Below, piece after piece: positions 1 through 9,832 of a stretch of 64,000 bases of DNA. Source of the stretch: UBA9655 sp964597045 (GTDB taxonomy: Bacteria; Pseudomonadota; Alphaproteobacteria; UBA9655); assembly GCA_964597045.1 (NCBI GenBank), contig CAZQWE010000002.1, positions 1 through 64,000 of the forward strand, in the 5' to 3' direction. Each line of letters begins with the position of its first letter. Position 1 is the stretch's first letter. Both the position numbers and the translations under genes were made by a program. The notes under the pieces are model-generated. The model did not search any database and was not told the DNA's origin. It saw only the letters and a program-made list of their open reading frames with translations.

Positions 1-223
1 GCTTCGCAAGTCGCTACCCGCGTATCCCTTCTACTATTCACTTGTCAATGAACAACTCACCCTAAGGGTCCAAAACAAATTGGAAAAAATAACAAGAGAA
101 AAGCTGACCCTTCTCTTACATTTGATTTGAGCTCCCTTCTTATACGACTCATCCGAAATCTCGTCAACATCTCTTTTCACAAAAAAACTCCCATTTAGCT
201 AACTATATGTGTTTAAAGTGATT
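1..223. other. left edge, no gene seen
   Basis: I see no start, ribosome-binding site or coding pattern here on either strand. It lies downstream of the minus-strand serine hydrolase, and no clear terminator stem is visible. Confidence 0.4.
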
Positions 224-1471
224 TTAAACGATAATGGATTGATAAACGGCCTGTTTGAATTGATTGAGAATATTATAATACCCAAAGGGAAACACTTGAG
301 TCATATAAATACCAATGAGTTCCTCTCTTGGATCCACAAAGAAGGATGTATGGGCCGCCCCTGACCAGGCATATTCACCAGGCGTGCCCAAATAATGAGC
401 TTTTGTCGGATCTAACATAATTGCAAACCCAAGGCCAAAACCATATCCCGCTGGCATTGTAGCCCCGAGATCAAAAGCTGCATAATCCCTCACATCCATG
501 GGCAAAAAGTTCGATGTCATGAGCTCTATTGACTTTGAGCTCAATATATTATCTTTCCCCCCTCTCCCTTTATTCAGCAACATTTCAGTAAATTTATAAA
601 AGTCAGGGATGGTTGAGACGAGCCCGCCTCCCCCTGCACACTTGAGGGGAAGTTTATGATATACCCCCCATTCATCTGAATCATAGGGAAAAAGAGTCTT
701 ATCCGGGAAGGCATTACGTTGGGTTTGAGCCACCATACTTTTATGTATATAAGTCGTTGCAAATCGATTCCATTTGCTTTCAGGCACATAAAAATCCGTA
801 TCCACCATACCCAGTGGTTCAAATATCTCCTCCTTAAAGAAGGTATTCAACGGTTTACCTGAAACAACTTCAATAAGATATCCTAAGACGTCGGTAGAGA
901 GGCTATAATTCCATTTCGTCCCTGGTGAAAAGTGGAGTGGCATTTTACCAAGCAATTTCATGAACCCCTCGAAACTATGCTCATCCTTAGTAATGACAAG
1001 ACCATTCCTTTGGTACAGTTCTTCGACAACACCATTCTCTAAGAAATCATAGGTAAGGCCAGACGTATGGGTCATCAGGTCTACAATTGTGATATCTCTA
1101 TCCGCTCTAACTGTTTTGTAATCCTCAACGGTTCCGGAGACGAATACTTCCATATCCTTGAATTCAGGAAGAAATTTCGTGATAGGAGTATCAAGTTGGA
1201 ACAGACCTCTCTCAAGCAAGATCATTGCGGCAACAGACGTAACAGGCTTAGTCATTGAATAAATACGGAAGATCGTATCTTCTTGAATCGACTTCCCTGT
1301 GTCAAGATTCATCATTCCTTGACAGTCGAAGTGAACCACCTCCCCTCGCCTTGCAACAAATGAGCTGGCTCCCACAAAATGGTTTGTGCCCACATAGGAC
1401 TCGGTTAAATCACTAATCCTTTTCAACCTACCTGAACTTAAGCCAACAGTTTCTGGTTTGATCAAATTCAT
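224..1471 (-). CDS. serine beta-lactamase-like hydrolase (class C / EstB family)
   Basis: A 415-residue serine hydrolase of the beta-lactamase/penicillin-binding superfamily. The nucleophile motif S-M-T-K is at residues 72-75, the second motif Y-S-L-S at 189-192, and W-S-G-A-A-H near 369-374 replaces the KTG box. This pattern fits EstB-type esterases and class C-like enzymes rather than resistance beta-lactamases. I see no signal peptide, so it is probably cytoplasmic. The ATG at 1471 follows a GGAG-type ribosome-binding site. The substrate cannot be read from sequence. It stands alone, divergent from the MFS gene, with about 120 bp between them. Confidence 0.85.
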   Translation of the reverse strand: MNLIKPETVGLSSGRLKRISDLTESYVGTNHFVGASSFVARRGEVVHFDCQGMMNLDTGKSIQEDTIFRIYSMTKPVTSVAAMILLERGLFQLDTPITKFLPEFKDMEVFVSGTVEDYKTVRADRDITIVDLMTHTSGLTYDFLENGVVEELYQRNGLVITKDEHSFEGFMKLLGKMPLHFSPGTKWNYSLSTDVLGYLIEVVSGKPLNTFFKEEIFEPLGMVDTDFYVPESKWNRFATTYIHKSMVAQTQRNAFPDKTLFPYDSDEWGVYHKLPLKCAGGGGLVSTIPDFYKFTEMLLNKGRGGKDNILSSKSIELMTSNFLPMDVRDYAAFDLGATMPAGYGFGLGFAIMLDPTKAHYLGTPGEYAWSGAAHTSFFVDPREELIGIYMTQVFPFGYYNILNQFKQAVYQSIIV

Positions 1472-1597
1472 TTATCTCTCCTCATTTTCAATCACCTACC
1501 ATAAAAGAAAGCGACTCGAAAGCAAAGGGTATAGACAAATGAATCTCAATAACCCATAAAAGGGTCTTATTTAACTTAGAGAAGAATGGAGTCAGCA

Positions 1598-2914
1598 ATG
1601 TCCCAAGTCGATACTGAGAAATTACAAAAGAAATCTCTCTCGACCTTTCTCCAAAGTGAAATGAGAGCTTGGCTCATTTGGAGCCTTGCCGGTTTTTTCT
1701 ATCTCTATCAATTTGTGCTTCGATCCTCACCAGGTGTCATGACTGATGATCTTATGAGAGACTTCTCTGTTGAGGCTTGTGCATTAGGAATCCTCACCTC
1801 TTTTTACCTGATCTCTTATACAGCTCTTCAAATCCCCGTAGGCCTGGGTATGGACAAGTTTGGTCCCTCAAGACTCCTCCGCTATGCTGTTCCCCTATGT
1901 GTGTTTGGGACCTTTATTTTTGCCATTTCCGAATCCTTCTTCATTGCTTGCATTGGTCGTTTATTGATTGGGGCAGGAGCAACATGCGCTTTCATTGGAT
2001 CCTTAAAGCTTGCCACCCTTTGGTTCCATGCAGAAAAGCTTGCCCTTGTTGTGGGATTTACCCTCCTTGCTGGTAAAATCGGGGCATCCTTAGGTCAAAA
2101 ACCCCTTGGTCATTTGATTGAATGGATGGGATGGAGAGGCGCCCTTCTCTACGTTATTGTTCCTTTTGGACTGCTTCTCACCTCCATGATTTGGCTCTTT
2201 GTCAAGGATACCCCCCCTGAAGGTCCTCTTGTTAAAACAGATCCAAAGGAGACAACTCTTAAAGGTCTTCTTATCCAACTCAAAGATATCATCATTAATT
2301 ATCAAATATGGGCCCTTGGTTTTTACGGAGCCCTTATGTATGCCCCCATCCTTGTGTTTGTTGAGCTTTGGGGGATTCCTTTCCTTATGAAGCTATACAA
2401 TATTGATAATACAACAGCAGGTTCCATCACGACTATGTTCTTCTTTGGAGCAGGGATTGGATCCCCCCTTGTCGCTCATATTTCCGATTATTTTGAAGAC
2501 AGGAAGAAAACCATGGCGATTGGGGCTATCCTTGCCATTGTTTGTAACTGCATCATCATATACGTCCCTAACATACCCATGTCAGCTATGTATGGCCTTC
2601 TGTTTGCATCAGGGTTTGTCTTTTCAGCCCAACCATTGATCTTTGCCTCTGTGTGTCAAATCACTCCTCACTCAAGCAATGGAACGGCAATCAGCTTTAC
2701 AAACATGATTGTGATGATGCTTGGAATTGTTTTGCAGCCCCAGGTTGGTAAATTCCTGGAATGGGCTTGGTCCGGAGAAGTCCTAAATGGTGTCCCTCAA
2801 TACGGGATTGCGGATTACCGCTTTGCTTTGATCAGCATTCCCCTCTGTCTCATCATTGCTTTGCTGCTTATGCCATTTATCCCTGAGACATTTCCTAAGT
2901 CCCAGAAGGATTAA
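1598..2914 (+). CDS. MFS transporter
   Basis: An inner-membrane major facilitator superfamily carrier with about 12 hydrophobic segments. The loop 2-3 signature appears as G-M-D-K-F-G-P-S-R. Carriers of this general look are common in obligate intracellular alphaproteobacteria, but the substrate is not evident. I chose ATG 1598 because GGAG lies seven bases upstream; an in-frame ATG at 1586 would add four residues. The stop codon overlaps by 4 nt the stop of the convergent ligase gene. Confidence 0.85.
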   Translation: MSQVDTEKLQKKSLSTFLQSEMRAWLIWSLAGFFYLYQFVLRSSPGVMTDDLMRDFSVEACALGILTSFYLISYTALQIPVGLGMDKFGPSRLLRYAVPLCVFGTFIFAISESFFIACIGRLLIGAGATCAFIGSLKLATLWFHAEKLALVVGFTLLAGKIGASLGQKPLGHLIEWMGWRGALLYVIVPFGLLLTSMIWLFVKDTPPEGPLVKTDPKETTLKGLLIQLKDIIINYQIWALGFYGALMYAPILVFVELWGIPFLMKLYNIDNTTAGSITTMFFFGAGIGSPLVAHISDYFEDRKKTMAIGAILAIVCNCIIIYVPNIPMSAMYGLLFASGFVFSAQPLIFASVCQITPHSSNGTAISFTNMIVMMLGIVLQPQVGKFLEWAWSGEVLNGVPQYGIADYRFALISIPLCLIIALLLMPFIPETFPKSQKD

Positions 2915-5706
2915 CCCTCCTCATAGACAGGTTCACCACAGTTCCTCGCGATTTCTGCTCGTGCGAGTGACCTCAGACGCAAGACTTCCTCCCACTCTTT
3001 CCCTTGAGGATAGAGAGGATCACTCACCGTAACCGTTATAGGATGAGGACGCAAAAGGTAGGTTAGGTCTGGCAAGATCTGACGTGTTCCCCGTATAGCC
3101 ATGGGACAGAGGGGAGTTTTTGTTTCGACAGACAGTTTAAAGGCCCCTAACTTAAACAATCTTAAGCCCAAGATATGGGTAAAGGTTCCTTCAGGAAATA
3201 TCATAATACTCTTTCCCTTTTTAATCTTTGCTTCCATCACCTCTAAATCACTTAAACTCTGAATCACATCTTTCCTTTCAACGGTCACATGATCGAGTTT
3301 CCTCATGAGGGCCTTTAGGAACAAGGACTTAAAGAGTTCCTGCTTCCCTACAAACGTCACCCCGACAGGAAGGACGGCTATAAGCACAAGAGCGTCCAAA
3401 TAGCTCACATGATTCGAAAGGTAAATCATAGACTTATCTTCGACCATGGCTTTGTCATGGATGACCTTAATCGGGCAGAAAGAGAGGAAAAAGATAAGTC
3501 GTAGCCAAAACTTACTCAACCGTTGAGCTCCTGATTGGGAAGAGAGAAAGAGGGTGCTCAATATAGGAACGAGCAATACTAACAAAACGAGTCCTACATA
3601 AATCGTATAGAACAACTTCAATACCCTTACCCCCATATAGGTCAAACGGGTGAAGAAACTCGCCAGCCCAATTTTCGTCACCTGCAGCCATATGGGTACA
3701 GCCCTTTTCCCAAGCTTGTTTGTGAGATAAAGTTCCTTACAGGCCGCCCGTTGGAGCTTCCCACTTGAGGTTTTCGGGACAACCCCTGGGCGGACAAGGA
3801 CAACTTCATCAGGAGGGAAGCCCAGTTCTGTGGACAGGCTCATCGTGACTTTATGAATGATTTCCTCCTTACGGGCTTCCTCTTTTTCCGTTGTTTCAGC
3901 CACAACAATCAGCTTTTCCGTTCCTTGGGTCTTATCTTCTGTACCAAAAGCAATCACACACCCTTTGCGAATACCCTCCACACTTGAGGTGATATCCTCA
4001 ATATCTTGGGGATAGAGGTTTCGTCCCGCTTTGATAATCATATCCTTCATCCGACCTACAATGAAGACATCCCCTTCTGCAAGATAGGCATAGTCCTTTG
4101 AGTCGATCCACCCTTCCTTCATGACTTCAAGGGTTGCATCAGGATTATTATAATACATCTGCATGGAGGACGGTCCTTGAAACCAAAGCCGTCCAATCGT
4201 CCGTTCAGGAAGCTCAACGCCTTCCTTATCCACAATTTTTACCCGATGTCCTGGTATGGCGTGACCACAGGCCACAAATTCTGTTGTGTGAGGACCTGAG
4301 AGTTCAGCCTTAAGAGCCACCCCTTTTGTTTCCAGGGGCTCTCTTTGAATAAGATCAACCCGAGGTTCACTTCGATTCAAGGGGGGAAAACAAAGGCCTA
4401 CTGAGTTCTCCGCAAGGCCGTAGACGGGAAAGAGCGTACTTTTTCTCAGGCCAAAGGGTTCAAATTTCTCCGCAAAGCGGCGCAAAGTGTGGGCATGAAC
4501 CATCTCAGCCCCATTGGCAGCGATACGCCAGGAACGAAGATCAAGTCCCTCCAGGCTCTCTTCCTTGATCCGACGAATACAGAGCTCATAGGCAAAATTT
4601 GGGGCTGCCGAAATTGTCCCTTTATGTTCATGAATCGCCCAAAGCCAACGTTCAGGACGGCTTAGAAACATCAGGGGTGACAGGATGGTTGCAGGTACAC
4701 CGAAATGAAGGCTCCCGAGCCAACACCCAATCAACCCCATGTCATGATAAAGGGGAAGCCAACTCACAACCCGGTCTTCAGGGGTGACGTGAAGCGCCTC
4801 TCCCATTGACCGAATATTCGCAAGCAAATTTCCATGGGTCAAATAAACACCTTTCGGATTGCCTGTGCTTCCTGAGGTATATTGAATGAAGGCCGGATCA
4901 GAGGCGACGAGGACACGACTTTGAAGAGGTGCCTTATTTTTGAGCAAATTGGGGACCGTAATCACATGTTCAAGACTTGGGATAAGGCCTTGAATAAGCT
5001 TACTTAATGCCTCAGCTTCCTTAAATGTAATCAGGATTTTAGCCCCCGCATTCCGAAGAAGAATGGCCTCCCTCGTAACATACTCCTCTAAGCGATTAGG
5101 TCTAAAGGGAGGATAAATGGGAACAGGGATTCCTCCCGCAAGAATAACTCCAAAGTATGCGTAAAAGAACTCCTCTGACGTCGGCAGCATAATGGCAACT
5201 GTTTCATTTGTTTCAACACCCAAGGCTCTCAGTCCCATGGCAACCTCACGGGCAGACTCATAAAGGTGTCCATAGGTAATGGGTATTTCTGTACCGTCCT
5301 CCTGGTGCAGATGAATATGCACCCGCCCTGGATCTCTTTCTACGTAAAATAAAAGGCTATCCACAAGCGTATCTCCCTCCGGATACCCCACCCCTTGGAC
5401 ATTCATTTCCTTCGGAATCACTTTAACTTTCACCCGTTCTTTCTTAGGAGAAGTTCCAGTGAGATAGATTTTTAGGTCCTGTATAGACTGAGCATTTTGA
5501 AAAATATCGAGGGGAAACCGCATGCTTAAGTCTTCTTCAACCACATGAAGAAATTCAACACGCCCTAAACTATCAATTCCTAAATCTGCTTCGAATTCAG
5601 ACGTTAAAGTTATCCTCTTCGCTGCTCTTTCCGATCCCATCTTTAAGAGAAAGTCGTGAAGAAGTTGTCGAAGTTTAATCTCTAACTGATCACTTGCCTC
5701 ATCCAT
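2911..5706 (-). CDS. fusion: acyl carrier protein + acyl-AMP ligase + PlsC-type acyltransferase
   Basis: A 931-residue three-part lipid enzyme. Residues 1-85 are an acyl carrier domain with the phosphopantetheine site D45-S46 (D-L-G-I-D-S-L). Residues about 115-665 are an adenylate-forming ligase with loop Y-T-S-G-S-T-G-N-P-K-G at 276-286 and catalytic Lys650 in S-S-G-K. After hydrophobic stretches near 680-720, residues 730-930 are a 1-acylglycerol-phosphate-type acyltransferase with H766-x4-D771 and F-P-E-G-T at 837-841. By family logic it would activate a fatty acid, hold it on its own ACP and pass it to a lysolipid. The domains are clear; the reaction sequence is inference. Confidence 0.88.
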   Translation of the reverse strand: MDEASDQLEIKLRQLLHDFLLKMGSERAAKRITLTSEFEADLGIDSLGRVEFLHVVEEDLSMRFPLDIFQNAQSIQDLKIYLTGTSPKKERVKVKVIPKEMNVQGVGYPEGDTLVDSLLFYVERDPGRVHIHLHQEDGTEIPITYGHLYESAREVAMGLRALGVETNETVAIMLPTSEEFFYAYFGVILAGGIPVPIYPPFRPNRLEEYVTREAILLRNAGAKILITFKEAEALSKLIQGLIPSLEHVITVPNLLKNKAPLQSRVLVASDPAFIQYTSGSTGNPKGVYLTHGNLLANIRSMGEALHVTPEDRVVSWLPLYHDMGLIGCWLGSLHFGVPATILSPLMFLSRPERWLWAIHEHKGTISAAPNFAYELCIRRIKEESLEGLDLRSWRIAANGAEMVHAHTLRRFAEKFEPFGLRKSTLFPVYGLAENSVGLCFPPLNRSEPRVDLIQREPLETKGVALKAELSGPHTTEFVACGHAIPGHRVKIVDKEGVELPERTIGRLWFQGPSSMQMYYNNPDATLEVMKEGWIDSKDYAYLAEGDVFIVGRMKDMIIKAGRNLYPQDIEDITSSVEGIRKGCVIAFGTEDKTQGTEKLIVVAETTEKEEARKEEIIHKVTMSLSTELGFPPDEVVLVRPGVVPKTSSGKLQRAACKELYLTNKLGKRAVPIWLQVTKIGLASFFTRLTYMGVRVLKLFYTIYVGLVLLVLLVPILSTLFLSSQSGAQRLSKFWLRLIFFLSFCPIKVIHDKAMVEDKSMIYLSNHVSYLDALVLIAVLPVGVTFVGKQELFKSLFLKALMRKLDHVTVERKDVIQSLSDLEVMEAKIKKGKSIMIFPEGTFTHILGLRLFKLGAFKLSVETKTPLCPMAIRGTRQILPDLTYLLRPHPITVTVSDPLYPQGKEWEEVLRLRSLARAEIARNCGEPVYEEG

Positions 5707-5824
5707 ACTTCTTATTATTACATTATTTTTTTAATATATTACTAATATCAGCAATCATTTAAATGTAAACCCCCCACACCCGGATGACGACTCCTTTTGA
5801 TGAATATAAAAAATCAAAAAATAA

Positions 5825-5854
5825 GGTCCCACTTTCACACTGACAACACTGACA
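5825..5854 (+). repeat. left arm of the palindrome family; left boundary of the primase/AbiE island
   Basis: A single arm, GGTCCCACTTTCAC followed by ACTGACAACACTGACA. It matches the reverse complement of 10020-10049 with one mismatch in 30 bases, and A-rich sequence outside both copies is similar too. The second arm expected from full copies is missing; unrelated sequence follows at 5855. The stop of the primase gene is 25 bp inside. Confidence 0.85.
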
Positions 5855-5878
5855 GATTCAGTGAGACCCATAGGTCAG

Positions 5879-8332
5879 TTACACTCTTTTCAGAGAGCTT
5901 TCCATCCCTTCTGTTTTTGGGTTAATAAAGAAACAATTCTTTGCTTTTCTTCCCTCCTGAAGGACACCTTCGCGAAGCCATCCCTTTTGCATCAAAAGGT
6001 CACAACCCAGCTCAACATCTTCTTTTGTTTTGAGAGAAGACCATTGCTTGCGGTAAATATCCCTAACATCAAAATGCCCCCTCACTTCAGACTTTTGTAT
6101 TCGATTGGCAAGAGCTCTCCCTGCCTGAAAAGCTTGATTGAGGCTCATATCATAAATTCGTCTTGTATGTTTTTCCAGATAGGAACACCAAAGGATGGCA
6201 CGATCGACTGCATCCTCATTTACTGAGCTTCTGGCTTTTCCTCCTGCAAGATTAATCAGATGGAAAATGAGGGCAAGAGACGGCATCAGTTTACGATATT
6301 TTGTAAAGTGTTCGATCAGAACCGGATCATCTGTACTCGTCCTCAATCTTTCCTCGAGCTTTGTTAGCCATTCATAAAAGAGTTCTTGAGCTTTGGGTTC
6401 GAATTTAAAATAGGGAATCCCTGAGCTTTCATCCAGAATTGCTCCATAATCCGCAAAGTTCATTTTTGCTAATTTGACCATTATGTCGGTGACTTGTTTT
6501 TGGGCCTCCACATTCGGTATTTTATCCACAAGTTGCCATGACATGATTTCGTCTGGATAAACAAGCAACTGAAACCTCTGCAAAAGTCCATCATTATCTG
6601 CTCCACTGAGGGTTTTTTGAAAGTATGTTGCAAGTTTATTAGGTTGGGTACTTCCTAAGATCGACACACAGAGGTTTTTCGTGTGTATTGTTCCGCGCCC
6701 TATTCGATCCGTTGTTTTTGATCCATAACCATTCCAAGCCTCAAGATAAAAGCTTCTGTCGCTATCGTTCCCATCCTTATCCCAGCTTGACAGAAGGCCA
6801 ATAAGTTCGTCCCGGAAAAGGAGTAAACCACGACTATTTTTCGATAAGAGTTCGTGCATTTTCTCAATCGTTGCATCATTTGTAATAAAGCGTTTACAGA
6901 GCGGCTTCTCAGGTTCTTCAAGATTCCTATAATTCTCCTTGATCATGTCTTGCTTCATTGAATCGTTTGTCTTGGCAGCTTTCATCATCTCTTTTTTGAG
7001 AACTTCCTTTTTCACCTTAAGGAATTCACCTTCAACTTCAAATATTTTCTGGTCATTCGTATAGGTATCAAAAGCTTCCTTCTCTAAGGTTTCGATGGGT
7101 TTGAGTATTTCCTTCAGTGCGGGGCTTTTAAGCGTACTGGGAGCTCCTATAATCCCACCCCAGAGGTTGGGAATGACTGTCCAGGAATCTTGTGATTTCG
7201 GCCTAATACTGCATCCTGCACCAATCAGAGAAGAGCTAACGATGAGCGATCCAATGGCAACATAATCGAGTGGGCATTGCATGCGCTCGGAAATATCCTT
7301 AAGCCAAACCTGGTAGGGCTCAGGAATGAGTTCGAGCTCTAAGTCAGAAACCGGTGAGAGATCCTTTTTAATAAGTTTAAGTGGAGTGGGTTCTGGCCAC
7401 TCTGGATCATCTTTCCCTTTGAGCTGTTCTTTGATGACCTCAAGCCCTTCCAATACGTGAAGATCATTGAAGTCTGTCGGCTTTGTGCTCGTGTTCTTAA
7501 AGTGAGGAAAAACAACAGAGCAACCTAATTTTTTAGAGGCTTCCTCTGCATATTTCCGCCCCATATTTTGCTCCTTCCATTGATCATCATCACCAGCTAT
7601 GACGATTGGATTATGGGGGTATGCATTTATGAGATCCTCAACAACGGGATGAATATTAACCGCATCAAATGCAACCACAACTGGATCACCGAGCGCCATA
7701 TGAATACTCGCCCCTGTGGCATACCCTTCAACGACGTATATGGTTTTCCCTTCTTCGAAACTTCCAAGGGTATGGAAACATCCCTTCTTCCTTCCCTCCA
7801 GAAGGAAACGCTTATTGCCATTGGGATCAATATATTGAAGACTCCACAACTTTCCTTGGATATCTCTTAATGGAATCCAGATAACCTGGTCCATAAAGCG
7901 AACGCCTAAGGGTTTCACTTTTTTTCTTTCAAGATAGGGAGATGAACCAGTTTCACTAAATTCTTCCCATTTACCACTTGCATAAGAAGCCGTTTCAACC
8001 GCTCGTTTGAGCCTATCTTCTTCGATGACGCGTCTGACTTCGCGCTGTTGACGTTGCATGAGATCTTCGTCGTTTGAGGAAAATGTATCCGATTTCTTCA
8101 TCGTCCAAACCTCATGAATACCACGACTCCAGTCTCCAAAAGCACCGGCCATTCCATAATTAACATACCAACAATCCTTCTTATTTTTATGCACCGTTGT
8201 GGAGAACCTATGGATTTGTCCATCACCCAGCAGCTCTCCTTGAAAGAGAATGCCCTTTTGATTCATAGCTTCAATGAACTCTTGAGCGCTATTTTTACGA
8301 GTATTATGATTTTGTGAATTATATTCAGTCAT
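5879..8332 (-). CDS. TOPRIM/DUF3987 primase-helicase-like protein
   Basis: An 817-residue protein resembling phage and plasmid primase-helicases of the P4-alpha/DUF3987 type. Residues 20-75 form the N-terminal domain with A-G-A-F-G-D-W. A TOPRIM domain spans about 195-295: Glu202 in V-V-E-G, D248-D-D, and D-F-N-D-L at 287-291. The C-terminal part is DUF3987-like with a degenerate P-loop G-A-P-S-T-L-K-S-P at 396-404. No integrase, capsid or transposase gene is nearby. It could be a satellite or plasmid remnant, or domesticated. ATG 8332 has AAGGAAA upstream. Confidence 0.82.
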   Translation of the reverse strand: MTEYNSQNHNTRKNSAQEFIEAMNQKGILFQGELLGDGQIHRFSTTVHKNKKDCWYVNYGMAGAFGDWSRGIHEVWTMKKSDTFSSNDEDLMQRQQREVRRVIEEDRLKRAVETASYASGKWEEFSETGSSPYLERKKVKPLGVRFMDQVIWIPLRDIQGKLWSLQYIDPNGNKRFLLEGRKKGCFHTLGSFEEGKTIYVVEGYATGASIHMALGDPVVVAFDAVNIHPVVEDLINAYPHNPIVIAGDDDQWKEQNMGRKYAEEASKKLGCSVVFPHFKNTSTKPTDFNDLHVLEGLEVIKEQLKGKDDPEWPEPTPLKLIKKDLSPVSDLELELIPEPYQVWLKDISERMQCPLDYVAIGSLIVSSSLIGAGCSIRPKSQDSWTVIPNLWGGIIGAPSTLKSPALKEILKPIETLEKEAFDTYTNDQKIFEVEGEFLKVKKEVLKKEMMKAAKTNDSMKQDMIKENYRNLEEPEKPLCKRFITNDATIEKMHELLSKNSRGLLLFRDELIGLLSSWDKDGNDSDRSFYLEAWNGYGSKTTDRIGRGTIHTKNLCVSILGSTQPNKLATYFQKTLSGADNDGLLQRFQLLVYPDEIMSWQLVDKIPNVEAQKQVTDIMVKLAKMNFADYGAILDESSGIPYFKFEPKAQELFYEWLTKLEERLRTSTDDPVLIEHFTKYRKLMPSLALIFHLINLAGGKARSSVNEDAVDRAILWCSYLEKHTRRIYDMSLNQAFQAGRALANRIQKSEVRGHFDVRDIYRKQWSSLKTKEDVELGCDLLMQKGWLREGVLQEGRKAKNCFFINPKTEGMESSLKRV

Positions 8333-8376
8333 GATTATTTCCTTTTTTGGTTATTCAAATAAGACTTGAATGACGA

Positions 8377-8403
8377 GCAATGCAGACTTTAAGCCTGCAT
8401 TGC
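8377..8403. promoter_or_regulatory. perfect inverted repeat upstream of the primase gene
   Basis: GCAATGCAG and CTGCATTGC form perfect 9-bp arms around a 9-nt loop, 45-71 nt before the primase start codon. No T-run follows on either strand, so an operator or replication-initiator site is more likely than a terminator. Function is inferred. Confidence 0.5.
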
Positions 8404-8570
8404 TTCCCCCCTAAAAACCTTATATTGAGTTGGATTGAGTTATTTGATTAAAGGATAACAAAAAACCATACACGCACACTGAACCAAGTTTACATTTATG
8501 AGGATATAGCAGTTTTCAAATTCGTCAAATTTTAAAAAACGCCATTTCAAAAACGTATTTTTTTAAAGTG

Positions 8571-8646
8571 CCACCTTCACACTGACAACACTGACACATT
8601 CGAATCTGTCAGTGTTGTCAGTATAAATGGTGGACCTTTTTTTTTG
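8571..8646. repeat. full palindromic element, copy A
   Basis: Perfect 16-bp arms ACTGACAACACTGACA (8581-8596) and TGTCAGTGTTGTCAGT (8607-8622) flank CATTCGAATC, itself centred on TTCGAA. Outside lie partly pairing CCACC and GGTGG, then GGACC and a T-run. Each arm holds two ACTGACA heptamers two bases apart. Confidence 0.9.
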
Positions 8647-8829
8647 ATTTTTTTCCGTGAAGGGATTCCATAATAAAAAATAATACCCCCCCTATCCATA
8701 TATATATTATACTATGAAATATCCGAAATCTGTCAAATTCAAAAAACTGTCATTTGGATGGCGATTTCTCCTTTTTCCTTTCATTTCCTGGATTTCCTTA
8801 AAAATAAAAAAACAAATGATGAAATTTTA

Positions 8830-8908
8830 GGTCCCCGTTTCACACTGACAACACTGACACATTCGCGAATCTGTCAGTGTTGTCAGTACAAATGGTGGAC
8901 CTTTTTTT
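8830..8908. repeat. full palindromic element, copy B
   Basis: Same 16-bp arms as copy A at 8844-8859 and 8872-8887, around CATTCGCGAATC. The outer left is GGTCCCCGTTTCAC and the outer right ends GGTGGACC followed by seven Ts. The left flank type matches the arms at 5825 and 10049; the right flank type matches the half copy at 18842. Confidence 0.9.
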
Positions 8909-9010
8909 ATATCTAATTATCTCTTAAAATCCACATTAATTAATATATAAGACAAAAATTTAGCCATTTTATGATTTACAAAACATATTATATTATGATA
9001 TATTTCACGA

Positions 9011-9832
9011 ATGATAAAAAAAGACAAACAACTTAAAAATCTGAGCAATTATGCTGACGCCCTTCAAAAGCAAGGAGAGATAACGTTTCAGTTAGATAAA
9101 GCTGCCTCAATATTAGGAATAACTCTTGTTGCAGCTCGTCTGTCCGCACATAGGCTTTCTAAAAAGAAACGCATTTTTAGAGCTTATCGTAACTTTTATG
9201 TCATTGTGCCTTTGGAATATCAAAATGTCGGCTGCCCTCCCCCTGATTGGTTTATTGCTCCTCTCATGAAGCATCTGGGTACAGACTATTACGTGGGTCT
9301 ATTATCAGCAGCAGCTCTTCACGGGGCAGCTCATCAACAACCTATGATTTTTCAGGTTATCACTGAAAAGTATTCACGATTAATTCGAGTCCCAAGCATG
9401 AATATCCATCTTTATCAAAGTAGCTATATATATAAAGAAGGAATTGAACAAAAAAAGTCGGCAGCGGACTATATCAACGTTTCAACGCCAGAATTAACAG
9501 CTTTTGATTTAGTTCGGTATGCTCGTGTGTCAGGACACTACAATCATATTGCGACCGTACTTGAAGAGCTTGGAGAACGATTAAGACCAAAAAGATTAGC
9601 TACCTTGGTAAGGAGCATATGTGAAGAACAGGGAGAGTGGATCTATGGGCAAAGGCTTGGCTATATCTTGGATAGGGTTGGATTTGAAAATATAGCTGAT
9701 CCTTTGGCAGATTTAATTCATAAATATAAGCCGAGTCCAGGCTATTTTATTTCTGGAAAAACTGAAAACGTGTTTGAAAAAAGTGAGCGCTGGCGTTTAT
9801 ATATTAATGCAACGCTGGAGGTCGACCTATGA
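9011..9832 (+). CDS. abiEi: AbiEi-family type IV antitoxin / transcriptional regulator
   Basis: A 273-residue protein with an N-terminal winged-helix region (about 10-65) followed by the AbiEi body, including Y-Y-V-G-L-L-S-A-A-A-L-H-G near 98-110 and S-T-P-E-L-T-A-F-D-L near 163-172. In AbiE systems this protein represses its own operon and counters the nucleotidyltransferase toxin AbiEii. Its stop overlaps the next ATG by 4 nt, the usual abiEi-abiEii junction, but that partner is broken. No strong ribosome-binding site precedes ATG 9011. Confidence 0.82.
   Translation: MIKKDKQLKNLSNYADALQKQGEITFQLDKAASILGITLVAARLSAHRLSKKKRIFRAYRNFYVIVPLEYQNVGCPPPDWFIAPLMKHLGTDYYVGLLSAAALHGAAHQQPMIFQVITEKYSRLIRVPSMNIHLYQSSYIYKEGIEQKKSAADYINVSTPELTAFDLVRYARVSGHYNHIATVLEELGERLRPKRLATLVRSICEEQGEWIYGQRLGYILDRVGFENIADPLADLIHKYKPSPGYFISGKTENVFEKSERWRLYINATLEVDL

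Larger units (their letters stand above)
8333..9010. other. 678-bp AT-rich gap with hairpin and two palindromes
   Basis: No coding pattern seen. It holds a 9-bp-stem hairpin (8377-8403), two full palindromes (8571-8646 and 8830-8908) and a degenerate direct repeat beginning GTCAAATT at about 8524 and 8734. This is the shared upstream region of the divergent primase and abiEi genes, so it must hold both promoters and could hold an origin. Confidence 0.6.

Noticed and set aside
8571..8908. CRISPR array
   Set aside because: Only two copies, both palindromic and about 250 bp apart with no regular spacers, and no cas genes.
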